A stretch of 64,000 bases of DNA from Paenibacillus sp. SY21-1. Lineage in GTDB: Bacteria > Bacillota > Bacilli > Paenibacillales > Paenibacillaceae. Below are positions 51,635-61,729 of the stretch, one piece after another (position 1 is the first letter of the stretch; every line of letters starts with the position of its first letter). Below the pieces are notes generated by a model. The model saw only the letters and a list, made by a program, of their open reading frames with translations. It searched no databases and had not been told where the DNA came from. The stretch lies in assembly GCF_005222705.1 (NCBI RefSeq), contig NZ_STGF01000026.1, positions 1 to 64,000 of the forward strand, given 5' to 3'. A program made the position numbers and the translations under genes.

Positions 51635-53712
51635 TCAGCTTAGTCCCAACCCCGCACTGGCGTACCCGGCTACCGTATTGACCAATGTCACGCCTGAGGC
51701 AGCAGCGGAGAACACAAGCAGCAATCTTGTGCCGGAGGTTACGGGTATGGATAGACCGCTAACTACTCCACTCGAAATCGAGCCAATGGCTAATACCCCT
51801 GTCAGTGCCGGCGCCAATACAACCTGCGCACCCGGCACCGCCGTAAAGGAGTTATTTGGCGTAGCGGAGCTGTACAACTGCGCTGTAATCGATATCGTCG
51901 TGCCGACAAGGCTCAAGGCTGCCGTTGTGCTGAAATAGGCGGCCAGACTTGTAAGGGTTCCGCTAAACGGCACCGAGAACGAGAAATTTAATAGTGTGCC
52001 CGCCGCTCCGGTTAGATCAATAACCGATCCAAGTACGGTTAAGCCCGCAGCAGAGCTGCCAAAGCCAATGAATGCCGGTGTTCCCGCAAGTCCTCCAACA
52101 ATCGTCGTGAGACTCACAGGCAACCCTGACGCAAACGGGATAACAGCGCCCGCTCCCGTTGCTCCTGTTGCTCCGGTTGCTCCGGCCGTTCCGGTTGCTC
52201 CCGCTACCCCAGTCGCACCAGCTGCTCCGGTTGCTCCTGCTGCTCCTGTCGCTCCTGTCGCTCCGGCCGTTCCGGTTGCTCCTGTTACACCTGTCGCTCC
52301 CTCTGCTCCTGTTGCTCCTGTCGCTCCGGCTATTCCTGTGGCTCCCGTCGCCCCTGTCGCACCAGTTGCTCCGGTTGCTCCTGCTGCTCCTGTCGCTCCG
52401 GCCGTTCCGGTTGCTCCTGTTACACCTGTCGCTCCCTCTGCTCCTGTTGCTCCTGTTGCTCCTGTCGCTCCGGCTATTCCTGTGGCTCCCGTCGCCCCTG
52501 TCGCACCAGCTGCTCCTGTCGCTCCGGCCGTTCCGGTTGCTCCTGTTGCACCTGTCGCTCCGGTTGTTCCTGTAGCTCCTGCCGTTCCGGTTGCCCCCGC
52601 TATCCCTGTCGCTCCGGCTGATCCCGTCGCACCTTGCACTCCTGTTGCGCCTGTAGCTCCAGCCCCTGCCAGCAGCGTATAATCCGGCGATGTGCCCGGC
52701 GTTCCCGTTGGCGGCGCCGTATTTACCATGTAGGTGCTTCCACCGAAGGTGACTACCTGACCCACTGGGTAGGTTGGCGACACTAAGGGATCAAATGCCA
52801 CTACTCCGTCTAACCCTGCTCCCGTCGCTCCCGTTACACCTGTAGCACCCGCTGTTCCCGTTGGCCCCGTAGCGCCTGTTGCTCCTGCCGACCCGGTTGC
52901 CCTATTGCACCTGTTGCCCCCGCTATCCCTGTCGCTCCGGCTGATCCCGTCGCACCTTGCACTCCAGTTGCCCCTGTAGCTCCAGCCCCTGCCAGCAGCG
53001 TATAATCCGGCGATGTGCCCGGCGTTCCCGTTGGCGGCGCCGTATTTACCATGTAGGTGCTTCCACCGAAGGTGACTACCTGACCCACTGGATAGGTTGG
53101 CGACACTAAGGGATCAAACGCCACTACTCCGTCTAACCCTGCTCCCGTCGCCCCCGTTACACCTGTAGCACCCGCTGTTCCCGTTGGTCCCGTACCGCCT
53201 GTTGCTCCTGCCGACCCGGTTGGTCCTATCGCACCTGTTGACCCGGCCGTCCCTGTCACGCCAGCCGATCCCGTCGCACCTTGCGCCCCAGTTGCCCCTG
53301 TAGCCCCAGCCGCTGCCAGCAGCGTATAATCCGGCGATGTGCCCGGCGTTCCCGTTGGCGGCGCCGTATTTACCATGTAGGTGCTTCCTGCAGAAGTGAC
53401 GATCTGACCTTCGGGGTAGGTTGGCGACACGATTGGATTAAATGTCGCCACTCCCTCCAGCCCTATCCCCGTCGCTCCTGTCGGACCTGTCGGTCCGGTA
53501 GGTCCCGTTGCGCCGACGCCAGGTCCAGTTGGGCCTGTCGCCCCTACTGGACCGGCGGGGCCGATTGATCCTTGCACGCCTGGATTCCCTTGAATACCCT
53601 GAGGCCCAATGCTTCCTGCGACACCTTGCGGCCCGGTCGGGCCGGTTGGACCTATCGGACCTGCCGGACCCTGAGGCCCTGGCGGTCCCGGCGGATTATG
53701 ATGGCTGCCCAT
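51635..53712 (-). pseudogene. Collagen-like BclB-type exosporium glycoprotein gene, frameshifted
   Basis: Two minus-strand frames belong to one gene. The 5' part (from the ATG at 53712, with AAGGAGAG upstream) encodes Gly-X-Y collagen-like repeats ([18 protein letters not shown] and many GATGATG units). These are broken by a non-collagen module ([20 protein letters not shown]) that occurs three times in the gene. The 3' part continues the repeats and ends in a C-terminal domain of about 165 residues like that of BclB spore surface proteins ([17 protein letters not shown]). The frames are joined if one base is added near 52899: the 324-bp internal repeat units lie 324 and 323 bp apart. The N-terminal fragment would end at about residue 293, losing the C-terminal domain. 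A sequencing error is also possible. Confidence 0.85.
52617..53590 (-). repeat. Three tandem 324-bp units inside the collagen-like gene
   Basis: Equivalent positions (the GATCCCGTCGCACC stretch on the plus strand) start at about 52617, 52940 and 53264. Units 1 and 2 are nearly identical over about 245 bases, and unit 3 is more diverged. Each unit codes for about 108 residues: a 50-residue non-collagen module plus collagen-like triplets. Unit 2 is one base short. Confidence 0.8.
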
Positions 53713-53939
53713 GTTCACCTCTCCTTAAACCCTAATGGAACGGGAAACGTTTTTATTGTGAGCATATGCCCCTTTGTGGTTTGAACATGACAGGATTCCA
53801 TGTAAAAACTCCATATTTATAAAGTGTACGAGGCCTGTTAGTCCCATGGACCAGCCCGTAACTTGTGTCGAGTATCTTGCTCTGCGGCATCGCACTATGA
53901 GACAATCTAGACGTTAAAATGTCTAAGGAGGGTATCATC

Positions 53940-54857
53940 TTGAGAACCATTAAGCTTGGTACAAGCGCATTGGAAGTGCCCGTAATAGCGGTTGGGTGCA
54001 TGCGCATTAATTCATTAAACAAATCGGAGGCAGAAACCTTCGTACAGACGGCGCTTGAGCAAGGCGCAAATTTTTTTGAGCATGCGGATATTTATGGCGG
54101 AGGAACCTGTGAGGAGATTTTTGCGGATGCGGTACATATGAACGACAGCGTACGCGAAAAGCTCATCTTGCAGTCGAAATGCGGCATTCGCAAGGGGATG
54201 TTCGACTTTTCAAAAGAGCATATCCTGAGCTCGGTGGACGGTATTTTGCAGAGGCTGCGGACAGACTACCTGGATGTTCTGTTGCTGCACCGGCCGGATA
54301 CGCTAGTGGAGCCGGAGGAAGTGGCCGAAGCGTTCGATCTGCTCCAAAGCTCAGGCAAAGTCCGGCACTTCGGAGTGTCGAACCAGAACCCGATGCAGAT
54401 TCAGCTTTTGCAAAAGCATGTGAAACAACCGCTCGTAGCCAACCAGCTTCAGCTTAGCATCACGAACACGACCATGATGGACAGCGGATTTAACGTCAAT
54501 ATGGAAAATGAAGCCGCGGTTAACCGGGATGGCAGCATCCTCGATTTTTGCCGGTTGCATGATATTACGATTCAGCCGTGGTCGCCTTTCCAATATGGAT
54601 TTTTCGAGGGCGTATTTCTGGATAATGAAAAGTTCCCGGAGCTTAATGCGCAGATCGATAAAGTGGCGGCAACGTACGGCGTAAGCAACACGACCATCGC
54701 CATCGCCTGGCTGCTCCGTCACCCTGCCAACATGCAGCCGGTCATCGGCACGATGAACCTGCAACGTCTGATCGATTGCTGCAAAGCGAGCGACATTCGT
54801 CTTACGCGCGAAGAGTGGTATGCCATTTACCGCGCAGCAGGCAACATTTTGCCCTAA
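53940..54857 (+). CDS. Aldo/keto reductase (YdhF type)
   Basis: The 305-residue protein is a TIM-barrel NADPH-dependent oxidoreductase. The catalytic Asp is in FFEHADIYGGG (Tyr follows as usual), Lys in LILQSKCGI and His in LLHRPD; the cofactor region includes VSNQNPMQIQLL and the C-terminal PVIGTMNLQRL. The substrate is unknown; close relatives are called YdhF. I chose the TTG at 53940 because TAAGGAGGG lies seven bases upstream. The ATG at 53919 lies upstream of that site and would include it in the coding part. It is divergent from the collagen-like gene. An inverted repeat TAGAC/GTCTA just before the ribosome-binding site may be regulatory. Confidence 0.9.
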   Translation: MRTIKLGTSALEVPVIAVGCMRINSLNKSEAETFVQTALEQGANFFEHADIYGGGTCEEIFADAVHMNDSVREKLILQSKCGIRKGMFDFSKEHILSSVDGILQRLRTDYLDVLLLHRPDTLVEPEEVAEAFDLLQSSGKVRHFGVSNQNPMQIQLLQKHVKQPLVANQLQLSITNTTMMDSGFNVNMENEAAVNRDGSILDFCRLHDITIQPWSPFQYGFFEGVFLDNEKFPELNAQIDKVAATYGVSNTTIAIAWLLRHPANMQPVIGTMNLQRLIDCCKASDIRLTREEWYAIYRAAGNILP

Positions 54858-55269
54858 ACACGCCTATACTCTCTAACAGACGTCTATAGACCGCATACTT
54901 AGCGCTTGCTGGACGAATCTTGTTCAAGATACAAAAAGCGAGGGCCTCGAACTATGAAAACAGCAATGCAAACAAGCGAAAAGAAGATCGCTTAGTCTCT
55001 TTTTAAGGTTCATCACCAATCGTGGCAATCCGATGGCGGACTCGCTTGTGACATGAAGGCGTGCTCGGATACGGCCAAGCCCTTAACGGCCTTGCCTTTC
55101 CGAGTTTGCCTTGCATGGCGTTGGATGCCGATGCAGCTTGCTCCGTTAAATCGTTCTGTTTCTGCTAAACAGCTGATGGCCAACCGACCGTCGCCCAATT
55201 AGAGCAAAGCCGTTCGCCTTACAGAAACGCAAGTGGTTGCGGGAAAAGCAAAACTGGCCGGCTAACTCT
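54858..55269. other. Intergenic region without a recognisable gene
   Basis: This 412-base gap holds a possible weak terminator for the reductase gene at about 54973-55003 (AGCGA/TCGCT stem followed by AGTCTCTTTTT). The remainder is of coding-like base composition, but no frame has a ribosome-binding site or recognisable product. It may be decayed sequence. Confidence 0.45.
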
Positions 55270-56013
55270 CTATTTAACGAGACGCAATTGATTCCTATCG
55301 ATTTTCCACGTAGAAAGCTGACCTTGAGTAACTTCTGCTTGAAACGTATGGCTTAGGGTATCATACATGACTATATTAGCATTCATAATTTCGTTTAGAT
55401 TTGCGCTCAACAGCGAATTGTTCTCCATTTTGAAGACGGTTGTTTCTGCCGCTGTGCCTACGGTAGCCACTATTTCCTTCAATCCGTCTTGATCCAGATC
55501 CGCTTCAATGGTATTTGCCTCGATGTGCAAAAGGGTAGGCGGGGATGTGGTTAGTGACACATAATCCGATATCGGGGAGTTTGATCCAACTGAACCCGTC
55601 ACCTTGATATAGGTTTGACCGAAGGCTTCAATTGCAGTTATGGAATAGTCGCCGGCTCCTTCATATCCAATCTGTCCGATTTCATAGCTTCCTTCCTTAG
55701 TTTGGAGAGCGGCATACCACATTTGTTCAACGTCTTTCTTTTCATAGACCACTATCGTGGCTTCCTCCAGCTTTTGACTTTCCAATTGTATAAATGTTTC
55801 TATATCATTAATTTCGGTTAGCGGCGCAGCTATGGCAGTAGGCGTATAGCTCACTTCATATGCTTTGTTTTCGGATATCGAAGTTGTAGTGGCAAGTTGT
55901 TCCGTCGAACTTGCACGCTCCGTTGTTGAAGGGAAAGAAGCTGGCTCTGAAGCAGGAGTACTGCATCCTGTCAAAATACCTAACACAACAAATGTCACTG
56001 CTGCTTTTTTCAT
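55270..56013 (-). CDS. Lipoprotein of unknown function
   Basis: The 247-residue protein has a lipoprotein signal (MKKAAVTFVVLGILTGC, lipobox LTGC), a Ser/Thr/Glu-rich linker (about 20-60) and a C-terminal domain of about 180 residues with repeated strands. It includes a calcium-like DLDQDGLKEIVATV motif of the FG-GAP/VCBS type, which suggests one beta-propeller-like blade. I do not recognise a specific family. The ATG at 56013 has GAAGGAG nine bases upstream. It stands alone between the fba terminator and the reductase gene. Confidence 0.75.
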   Translation of the reverse strand: MKKAAVTFVVLGILTGCSTPASEPASFPSTTERASSTEQLATTTSISENKAYEVSYTPTAIAAPLTEINDIETFIQLESQKLEEATIVVYEKKDVEQMWYAALQTKEGSYEIGQIGYEGAGDYSITAIEAFGQTYIKVTGSVGSNSPISDYVSLTTSPPTLLHIEANTIEADLDQDGLKEIVATVGTAAETTVFKMENNSLLSANLNEIMNANIVMYDTLSHTFQAEVTQGQLSTWKIDRNQLRLVK

Positions 56014-56154
56014 AAAATCCGGCTCCTTCAAAAGTTTTGCTTTTAACCTGTTCGACAATCGGTTAATAAATCCTCGTTATAACTGGCTTTTACTATCCAT
56101 GCAGTCCGCCGTCTTCCTCTCCCAAGCACGCAAACGCCTACAGTCTCCAAGCGC

Positions 56155-56198
56155 AAAAAAAGACCGGGACTTACGCATGCAGCGTTCGTCCCGGTCTT
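56155..56198 (-). terminator. fba terminator
   Basis: On the minus strand AAGACCGGGAC and GTCCCGGTCTT form an 11-bp perfect stem around a 16-base loop, followed by TTTTT. It lies 115 bases after the fba stop. Confidence 0.85.
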
Positions 56199-56313
56199 GT
56201 CCAATTCTAAGCATAAATGAAGAAGCACGCTTATCATCGTCTTTTACATTTCAGCGCTGCACAAGCTCTGCCGCCAGAAGACGTCAGGAGCCGATTTCGC
56301 TTGTCCAACAAAA

Positions 56314-57171
56314 TTAAGCTTTGTTCGAGGAACCGAATTCGCGCATTTTGCCTTGAACTGTAGCTTTGATTGCATCGCGGCCTGGAGCAAGGAATTTACG
56401 CGGATCGTATACTTCGGAATCCTTAGTCAGGATTTCGCGAGCAACTTTTGTAAATGCGATTTGGTTCTCCGTGTTAACATTGATTTTGGCTGTACCAAGC
56501 GAGATCGAACGTTTGATGTGCTCGGTAGGGATGCCTGTACCGCCGTGAAGAACCAATGGCAGCTTGATTGTCTGGCAAATTTCTTCCATTTCTTTAAAGC
56601 CCAGGTTCGGCTCGCCTTTGTAAGGGCCGTGTACGGAACCAAGAGCAGGCGCCAGACAGTCGATGCCTGTACGTTCTACAAGCTCTTTGCACTCTTGCGG
56701 ATCAGCGTAGATTACGCCGTCAGCGATAACGTCATCCTCTTGACCGCCGACTGTTCCAAGCTCAGCTTCAACGGAAACGCCGCGCTCATGCGCGTAAGCA
56801 ACAACCTCGGAAGTCGTTTTAACGTTCTCCTCAAACGGGGAGTGGGAAGCGTCGATCATTACGGAAGTGAAGCCAGCGTCGATCGCAGCTTTACATTTCT
56901 CAAAGCTGGAACCGTGGTCCAGATGGATAGCTACAGGAACTGTAATTTTCATTTCTTCGATCAGGGATTTAACGATTGAAGTTACAACCGTGAAACCTCC
57001 CATGTAACGTGCAGCACCTTCGGAAACGCCAAGAATAACCGGCGACTGCTCTTCTTGAGCGGCAGCAAGAATCGCTTGCGTCCATTCCAGGTTGTTAATG
57101 TTGAATTGACCAACTGCGTAACCTTCCTGCAAACCTTTGATCAGCATTTCTTTCATTGAAACCAAAGCCAT
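56314..57171 (-). CDS. fba: Class II fructose-bisphosphate aldolase
   Basis: Fba cleaves fructose-1,6-bisphosphate into dihydroxyacetone phosphate and glyceraldehyde 3-phosphate. The 285-residue protein has the zinc-ligand motifs [17 protein letters not shown] and [10 protein letters not shown], the Asp in [14 protein letters not shown] and the active-site [11 protein letters not shown]. The length and the motifs fit the FbaA type of Firmicutes. In B. subtilis fbaA lies between spo0F and murA; here it is more than 46 kb away from them. The ATG at 57171 has AGAGGAGGA upstream. Confidence 0.96.
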   Translation of the reverse strand: MALVSMKEMLIKGLQEGYAVGQFNINNLEWTQAILAAAQEEQSPVILGVSEGAARYMGGFTVVTSIVKSLIEEMKITVPVAIHLDHGSSFEKCKAAIDAGFTSVMIDASHSPFEENVKTTSEVVAYAHERGVSVEAELGTVGGQEDDVIADGVIYADPQECKELVERTGIDCLAPALGSVHGPYKGEPNLGFKEMEEICQTIKLPLVLHGGTGIPTEHIKRSISLGTAKINVNTENQIAFTKVAREILTKDSEVYDPRKFLAPGRDAIKATVQGKMREFGSSNKA

Positions 57172-57271
57172 GTTGAATCCTCCTCTTGAATAATTGCAGT
57201 GTACTGACTTGATCTTTCAATCATACCCAATTCGCCTGCAGATTAATATGCGTCCGCATTCTGCAGCTTTA

Positions 57272-57375
57272 CAGGCACCAAGCGCAACGGCTAAAGCCGT
57301 CCCTTTGGCGGCATAAGCTAACGTTTCGCGTAGAAATATAAGACATGTATAAGCGCAAAACTTATAAATTCCTAT
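57272..57375. repeat. AAACGGC...GGCGGC repeat copy with AT-rich tail
   Basis: CAAGCGCAACGGCTAAAGCC, then CCTTTGGCGGCATAAGC, then TTTCGCGTAGAAATATAAG (57279-57341) lines up with 41053-41114 over about 62 bases. The AT-rich part continues with CTTATA and CCTATATTTGAACGG to 57375. The 57172-57498 gap holds no gene; no clear fba promoter was found. Confidence 0.7.
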
Positions 57376-57498
57376 ATTTGAACGGAATGGGCTGTTCCTC
57401 GTTCACGTTCTACTTGTCAGACTACATGTTATCACAAATTTTGCTGTAAGACTACCTGTTGCAGCGCCCTCCAAGGGCTATGAAATCGTGAGAACGCT

Positions 57499-58941
57499 TC
57501 ATTTCCTTAAATGGATGGCAATCAGCTTCAGCTGCGTCATTTCCTCGACGGCGTAAGCGACTCCCTCTGTTCCCTTGCCGCTGTCCTTGACGCCGCCATA
57601 AGGCATTTGATCGGTCCTGAAGGTCGGGATGTCGTTAATGACGACGCCTCCGGCCTCCAATTCAAGCGCAGCCGCCATAGCATGATGAATATTCGCCGTA
57701 TAGATGCCCGCCTGCAATCCGTACCGGGACTCATTGATCGCCCGTACAGCTTCCTCCAGCTCATCGAACGGCATAATGACCGCCACAGGTCCAAAAATCT
57801 CCTCTGACCAAACCTTGGCGGAGCGAGGTACGTCGGTCAAAACCGTTGCCGCGAATATATGGTTCCCTTCTCCCTCCACCATGCGCCCGCCGGCAACGAC
57901 GGAGGCGCCCGATGCCGCCGCTTCCTCGACCCAGGCCGCGACTCTATGCGCTGCCTTCTCGGAAATAAGCGAGGTCAGCTCGGTCTTGTCATCCAGCGGA
58001 GCGCCCACGGAAAGCTGCTTGGCGGCTTGAGCGAAGCGCGCTGCAAAATCCTCGTAGAGCGAGCGATGCACGAGAATCCGCTGCAACGAAATACAGACTT
58101 GCCCGTTGTAGGCATAAGCCCCTGCAACGCATCGGGCAAGAATGTCATCTATATTCGTTCCTTCATCAATAATGAGCGCGCTGTTGGAGCCAAGCTCCAG
58201 CGTCGTCCGCCGCAAGCCTGCATGCCGCTGGATCAGTTCGCCTACCGCATGGCTTCCGGTGAAGCTTACCTTTTTGACAAGCGGGTGTGAGCTGAGCTTT
58301 TCCCCCAGCTCCGCTCCTTTTCCCGTCACAATAGCAAGGACGCCGGCAGGCAAGCCCGCTTCTGCGAACAGCTCCGCCAGCACCAGCGCGCTAATCGGCG
58401 TCTGCTCCGCAGGCTTTACAACGACGGCATTGCCTGCGGCAAGCGCCGGACCAACCTTGTGCGCAACAAGATTGAACGGAAAGTTGAACGGGGTAATGGC
58501 CGTTACCACGCCGATCGGAGTGCGCACCGTGAATCCGATTTTTCCTTGGCCGCCCTCTGCCGCGTCCATCGCTACCTGCTCTCCGGTAATATTCTTCGCC
58601 GCTTCCGCGGAAAAACGGTACGTTTCCACCGTGCGGGCGATTTCCGCCCGGGCCGCCGTCATCGGCTTTGCCGCTTCGCGTGCAATGATTCCCGCCAATT
58701 CCTCCCGTCTCGCTTCAATCGCCTCCGCCACGCGGAACAGAATGCGGCTGCGCTGCGACGCAGGCATCCGTTTATAGCTTTCGTACGCAGCATGCGCTTC
58801 TACGATCGCCTCCTCCGCCTCCGCGGGCGTCGCCTGCGCGATCAACGCAAGCTCCTCGCCGTTATACGGCGCATACAGCATTTCATATTGCTCCGCCTGT
58901 CTCCATTTGCCGCCAATCCATAAGTCGTAGCGTTTGAGCAT
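57499..58941 (-). CDS. NAD(P)-dependent aldehyde dehydrogenase
   Basis: The 480-residue enzyme oxidises an aldehyde to its acid. It has the ALDH motifs in order: PFNFPFNLVAHKVGPALAAGN, the cofactor loop FTGSHAVG, the general base Glu in TTLELGSNSALIID, the catalytic Cys in YNGQVCISLQR and EEIFGPV. The substrate cannot be read from the sequence; the overall pattern is like lactaldehyde or benzaldehyde dehydrogenases. I chose the ATG at 58941 because AGAGGAG lies eight bases upstream. It is divergent from the penicillin-binding protein gene, with a 193-base gap. Confidence 0.92.
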   Translation of the reverse strand: MLKRYDLWIGGKWRQAEQYEMLYAPYNGEELALIAQATPAEAEEAIVEAHAAYESYKRMPASQRSRILFRVAEAIEARREELAGIIAREAAKPMTAARAEIARTVETYRFSAEAAKNITGEQVAMDAAEGGQGKIGFTVRTPIGVVTAITPFNFPFNLVAHKVGPALAAGNAVVVKPAEQTPISALVLAELFAEAGLPAGVLAIVTGKGAELGEKLSSHPLVKKVSFTGSHAVGELIQRHAGLRRTTLELGSNSALIIDEGTNIDDILARCVAGAYAYNGQVCISLQRILVHRSLYEDFAARFAQAAKQLSVGAPLDDKTELTSLISEKAAHRVAAWVEEAAASGASVVAGGRMVEGEGNHIFAATVLTDVPRSAKVWSEEIFGPVAVIMPFDELEEAVRAINESRYGLQAGIYTANIHHAMAAALELEAGGVVINDIPTFRTDQMPYGGVKDSGKGTEGVAYAVEEMTQLKLIAIHLRK

Positions 58942-59134
58942 CTTTATCGCTCCTCTCTGAGCTTTTGCCAATTTCCTGTTTCAGCCTTGCAGGCTACCCT
59001 TCTCATACAAGAATACATGCAATCGCCCCTCGCGCAAAATAACGGCAATAGCTCGCATGTACGGCGAGAATAATATCTTCCTCCTTTTTCCATACTAAAG
59101 AAAAAGAAAGACTGCGCAGAAGGGAGCCCGCTCC

Positions 59135-61237
59135 ATGAAAAAAAACGCAACCCGGCAGGGCAAGCCTCGCCGCCGCCCTGTCTTCCCTGCGATAACCGAA
59201 AAATATATGCGGCCCGTGCTGCGTCTCAAGCAGGGATTGCGCTTGGCCGCTGCCGCAGTTGTGCTGCTGGTGCTGACCGCCATCGGTACGCTTGTTTATT
59301 TGGGCACCCATGCTCTTCCTGTAACGATGATCAGCCAAACCTCGCAGATGCTCGACTTGAACGGGAACGTAATCGACACCTTTCATGCCGGCGAGAACAG
59401 GCGCTCTGTTCCGCTTGAGGAGATTTCGCACCATGTCGTCAACGCTACGCTCGCAATAGAGGATCGGCGCTTCTACGATCACCGCGGCTTTGATCTAAAA
59501 GGAGTCGCGCGCGCTGTAGTCGTAAACGTCGGGAGCATGTCCGCCAGACAAGGGGCAAGCACGCTTACCCAGCAGCTGGCCCGCAACCTGTATTTGACCC
59601 ATGAGCGAACCTGGCAGCGCAAAATGAAAGAAGCCATGTATACGGTGCAGCTTGAAATGAAATATACGAAAGACGAAATTCTGGGCATGTATTTGAACCA
59701 GATTTATTATGGCCACGGCTCCTACGGCATTGAAGCGGCCTCCATGATGTATTTTGACAAACACGCGTCCGAGCTGACCTTGGCCGAAAGCGCCATGCTG
59801 GCCGGCATTCCGAAAGGGCCCAAATATTATTCGCCCTATCTGAATATGAAGAACGCCAAGGATCGGCAATTAACGATTTTGCAAGCCATGGTAGAAGGCG
59901 GCTCCATTACCGCCGAGCAAGCCGAGGATGCCTACCGGGAGCTGTTGCCGTTCCAGAAGCTCGGCTCGGGCGAGCATGAGGGCTTTGCTCCTTATTTCCG
60001 CGATTACGTAAGGCAGGTTGCCGTGGAGCGGCTCGGCATTCAACCGCAGCTGCTGAACGAAGGCGGACTTACGATTTATACGACGCTAGATCCGACAGCG
60101 CAAGCCGCCGCAGAGGAGGTCGTCAAGGAGTCGATGCCTGCAAGCTCCGGGCAGCAGGCCGCGCTCATTTCCATTGATCCGCGTACCGGCTACATTAAGG
60201 CGATGGTCGGAGGCACCGATTACAAAACCAACCAGTACAATCGCGTCTTCGCCAAAACAAGGCAGCCCGGCTCCTCCTTCAAGCCGTTCGTCTATTTAAC
60301 GGCGCTTCAGAGCGGCTATATGACGCCGGTCACACGCTTCAAGAGCGAGCCGACCGTTTTCACCTACGATGAAGGACGCCAAACGTACGAGCCGCGCAAT
60401 TATGGCGATAAATATGCAGGCGATTACATCGATATGCGACGCGCGCTCGCAAGCTCGGACAATATTTACGCGGTGAACACGATTATGACCGTAGGGGCGG
60501 AGAAAGTCATTGAAACGGCGCGCAGCCTCGGCATTGACAGCCCGATGAGGCCGTTGCCCTCGCTGGCCCTCGGCACGTATCCCGTCAGTCCCTTTGAAAT
60601 GGCTTCCGCCTTCTCCGCCTTCGCGAACGAAGGCGTACGAATGGAGCCTACCGCCATTGTGAAGATTGAAGACCGCAACGGACGGGTATTATATGAAGAG
60701 AAGCCGAAGGCGATACAGGCACTCACCGCTCCGCAAGCATACGTGCTGACGAGCCTAATGGAGAGCGTGTTCGATGAAGGCGGAACCGCCCATCGCGTCG
60801 CCTCTGCGCTTCGCAGGCCCGTTGCCGGGAAGACGGGTACAACGGCTACGGACGCTTGGCTCGTCGGCTACACGCCCGAGCTGGCAACCGCCGTATGGGT
60901 CGGCTACGACAAGGACCGCAAGCTCACGGTGGCGGAGGCGTACCGGGCTGCGCCGATATTCGCCAAATTCACGGAGCAGGCTCTTGCCTCTATCCCGCCC
61001 AAGGCTTTCCCGATTCCGGAAGGCGTCGTCGAAGCGTATATCGAGCCGTCCAGCGGCAAGCTTGCCGCCGACACCTGTCCAAGCAGAAGGCTTGAAACCT
61101 TCCTCGCCGGCACGCTGCCTAATGAGGTTTGCGGCGAAGCCGCTGCTCCCGTTGACCGTGAGGACAAGACCGAGCGGCCTGACGAGCATAGACAACGATC
61201 CTGGTGGTCGGATTTTAAGCGTTGGTGGACGGAATAA
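59135..61237 (+). CDS. Class A penicillin-binding protein
   Basis: The 700-residue bifunctional enzyme polymerises and cross-links peptidoglycan at the outer membrane face. A cytoplasmic tail and a membrane helix (about 36-58) precede the GT51 domain (ATLAIEDRRFYDHRGFDLKG with the catalytic Glu, then GASTLTQQLARNL and KEAMYTVQLEMKYTKDEIL). The transpeptidase domain shows SxxK in QPGSSFKPF, SxN in ASSDN and KTG in VAGKTGTTATDAW. The tail after about 650 is charged and low complexity, without PASTA domains. Its nearness to speE-speB recalls the pbpG-speE-speB order of B. subtilis. The ATG at 59135 has AGAAGGGAG about 9 bases upstream. Confidence 0.95.
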   Translation: MKKNATRQGKPRRRPVFPAITEKYMRPVLRLKQGLRLAAAAVVLLVLTAIGTLVYLGTHALPVTMISQTSQMLDLNGNVIDTFHAGENRRSVPLEEISHHVVNATLAIEDRRFYDHRGFDLKGVARAVVVNVGSMSARQGASTLTQQLARNLYLTHERTWQRKMKEAMYTVQLEMKYTKDEILGMYLNQIYYGHGSYGIEAASMMYFDKHASELTLAESAMLAGIPKGPKYYSPYLNMKNAKDRQLTILQAMVEGGSITAEQAEDAYRELLPFQKLGSGEHEGFAPYFRDYVRQVAVERLGIQPQLLNEGGLTIYTTLDPTAQAAAEEVVKESMPASSGQQAALISIDPRTGYIKAMVGGTDYKTNQYNRVFAKTRQPGSSFKPFVYLTALQSGYMTPVTRFKSEPTVFTYDEGRQTYEPRNYGDKYAGDYIDMRRALASSDNIYAVNTIMTVGAEKVIETARSLGIDSPMRPLPSLALGTYPVSPFEMASAFSAFANEGVRMEPTAIVKIEDRNGRVLYEEKPKAIQALTAPQAYVLTSLMESVFDEGGTAHRVASALRRPVAGKTGTTATDAWLVGYTPELATAVWVGYDKDRKLTVAEAYRAAPIFAKFTEQALASIPPKAFPIPEGVVEAYIEPSSGKLAADTCPSRRLETFLAGTLPNEVCGEAAAPVDREDKTERPDEHRQRSWWSDFKRWWTE

Positions 61238-61305
61238 CCGGCCTTTGCTTTTACCGAGGCCTGCGCACATTTTTGTCGGAAATATGATCAAAAAGTGAAT
61301 TTTCT

Positions 61306-61335
61306 TTGAACAAACGCATAAACTTGTGGTATACT
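61306..61335 (+). promoter_or_regulatory. Sigma-A promoter of the small membrane protein gene
   Basis: TTGAAC (61306-61311) and TATACT (61330-61335) are separated by 18 bp, 41 bp before the ATG at 61376, in an AT-rich stretch. Confidence 0.8.
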
Positions 61336-61375
61336 GTGTGTAAGAAAACACTTACAAATGATCGGAGTGTTGATT

Positions 61376-61657
61376 ATGACAACTAAAACCGCCACAATCA
61401 GCCAGGCTACGCCTGTTAAATCAGATGTTTCCCGCCTAGTCAAGGCGACAACTGCAATTGCTTGGGTCATCCTTGCAATCGGATTTACAATGTGTCTGCT
61501 TAATATCAACCATTTCAGCGACAAAAACGTAGGGCTGATGGTCGGACTCGGCTTTATGGTCGGCAGCGTTCACATTTACGTCATCGGTACAGCAATCGGT
61601 TTGGTTCATGCCCGCCGTAATCAGGAGCGCAACTCATCGCCTGGCGACAGTCATTAA
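61376..61657 (+). CDS. Small membrane protein (two helices), unknown
   Basis: The 93-residue protein has a polar N-terminus of about 25 residues and two hydrophobic segments (ATTAIAWVILAIGFTMCLLN and VGLMVGLGFMVGSVHIYVIG) with a basic tail. I do not recognise a named family. The ATG at 61376 follows GGAG eight bases upstream. The gene has a clear promoter (61306-61335) and a terminator (61682-61719), so it is a well-defined single-gene unit. Confidence 0.8.
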   Translation: MTTKTATISQATPVKSDVSRLVKATTAIAWVILAIGFTMCLLNINHFSDKNVGLMVGLGFMVGSVHIYVIGTAIGLVHARRNQERNSSPGDSH

Positions 61658-61681
61658 TGAGTGAATGAACGGGAATACAAC

Positions 61682-61719
61682 AAATAACGTATAAGCGACA
61701 GAGCTTATACGTTATTTTT
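61682..61719. terminator. Bidirectional terminator between converging genes
   Basis: AAATAACGTATAAGC and GCTTATACGTTATTT form a perfect 14-15-bp stem with a six-base loop, and T-runs lie on both sides. It serves the small membrane protein gene (plus) and the deacetylase gene (minus). Confidence 0.88.
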
Positions 61720-61729
61720 GTTATGGCCG

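Noticed and set aside
52159-52600. CRISPR-like array of short repeats
   Set aside because: The repeats are 9-18-base collagen codon triplets without unique spacers of constant length, and no cas genes are present.
51996-52682. Long plus-strand open frames rich in Pro-Val-Ala and in Leu opposite the collagen-like gene
   Set aside because: They are the antisense readings of the Gly-X-Y repeat and have no ribosome-binding site or natural composition.
55013-55198. Minus-strand open frame of 61 codons
   Set aside because: No ribosome-binding site, odd composition and no similarity that I can recall.
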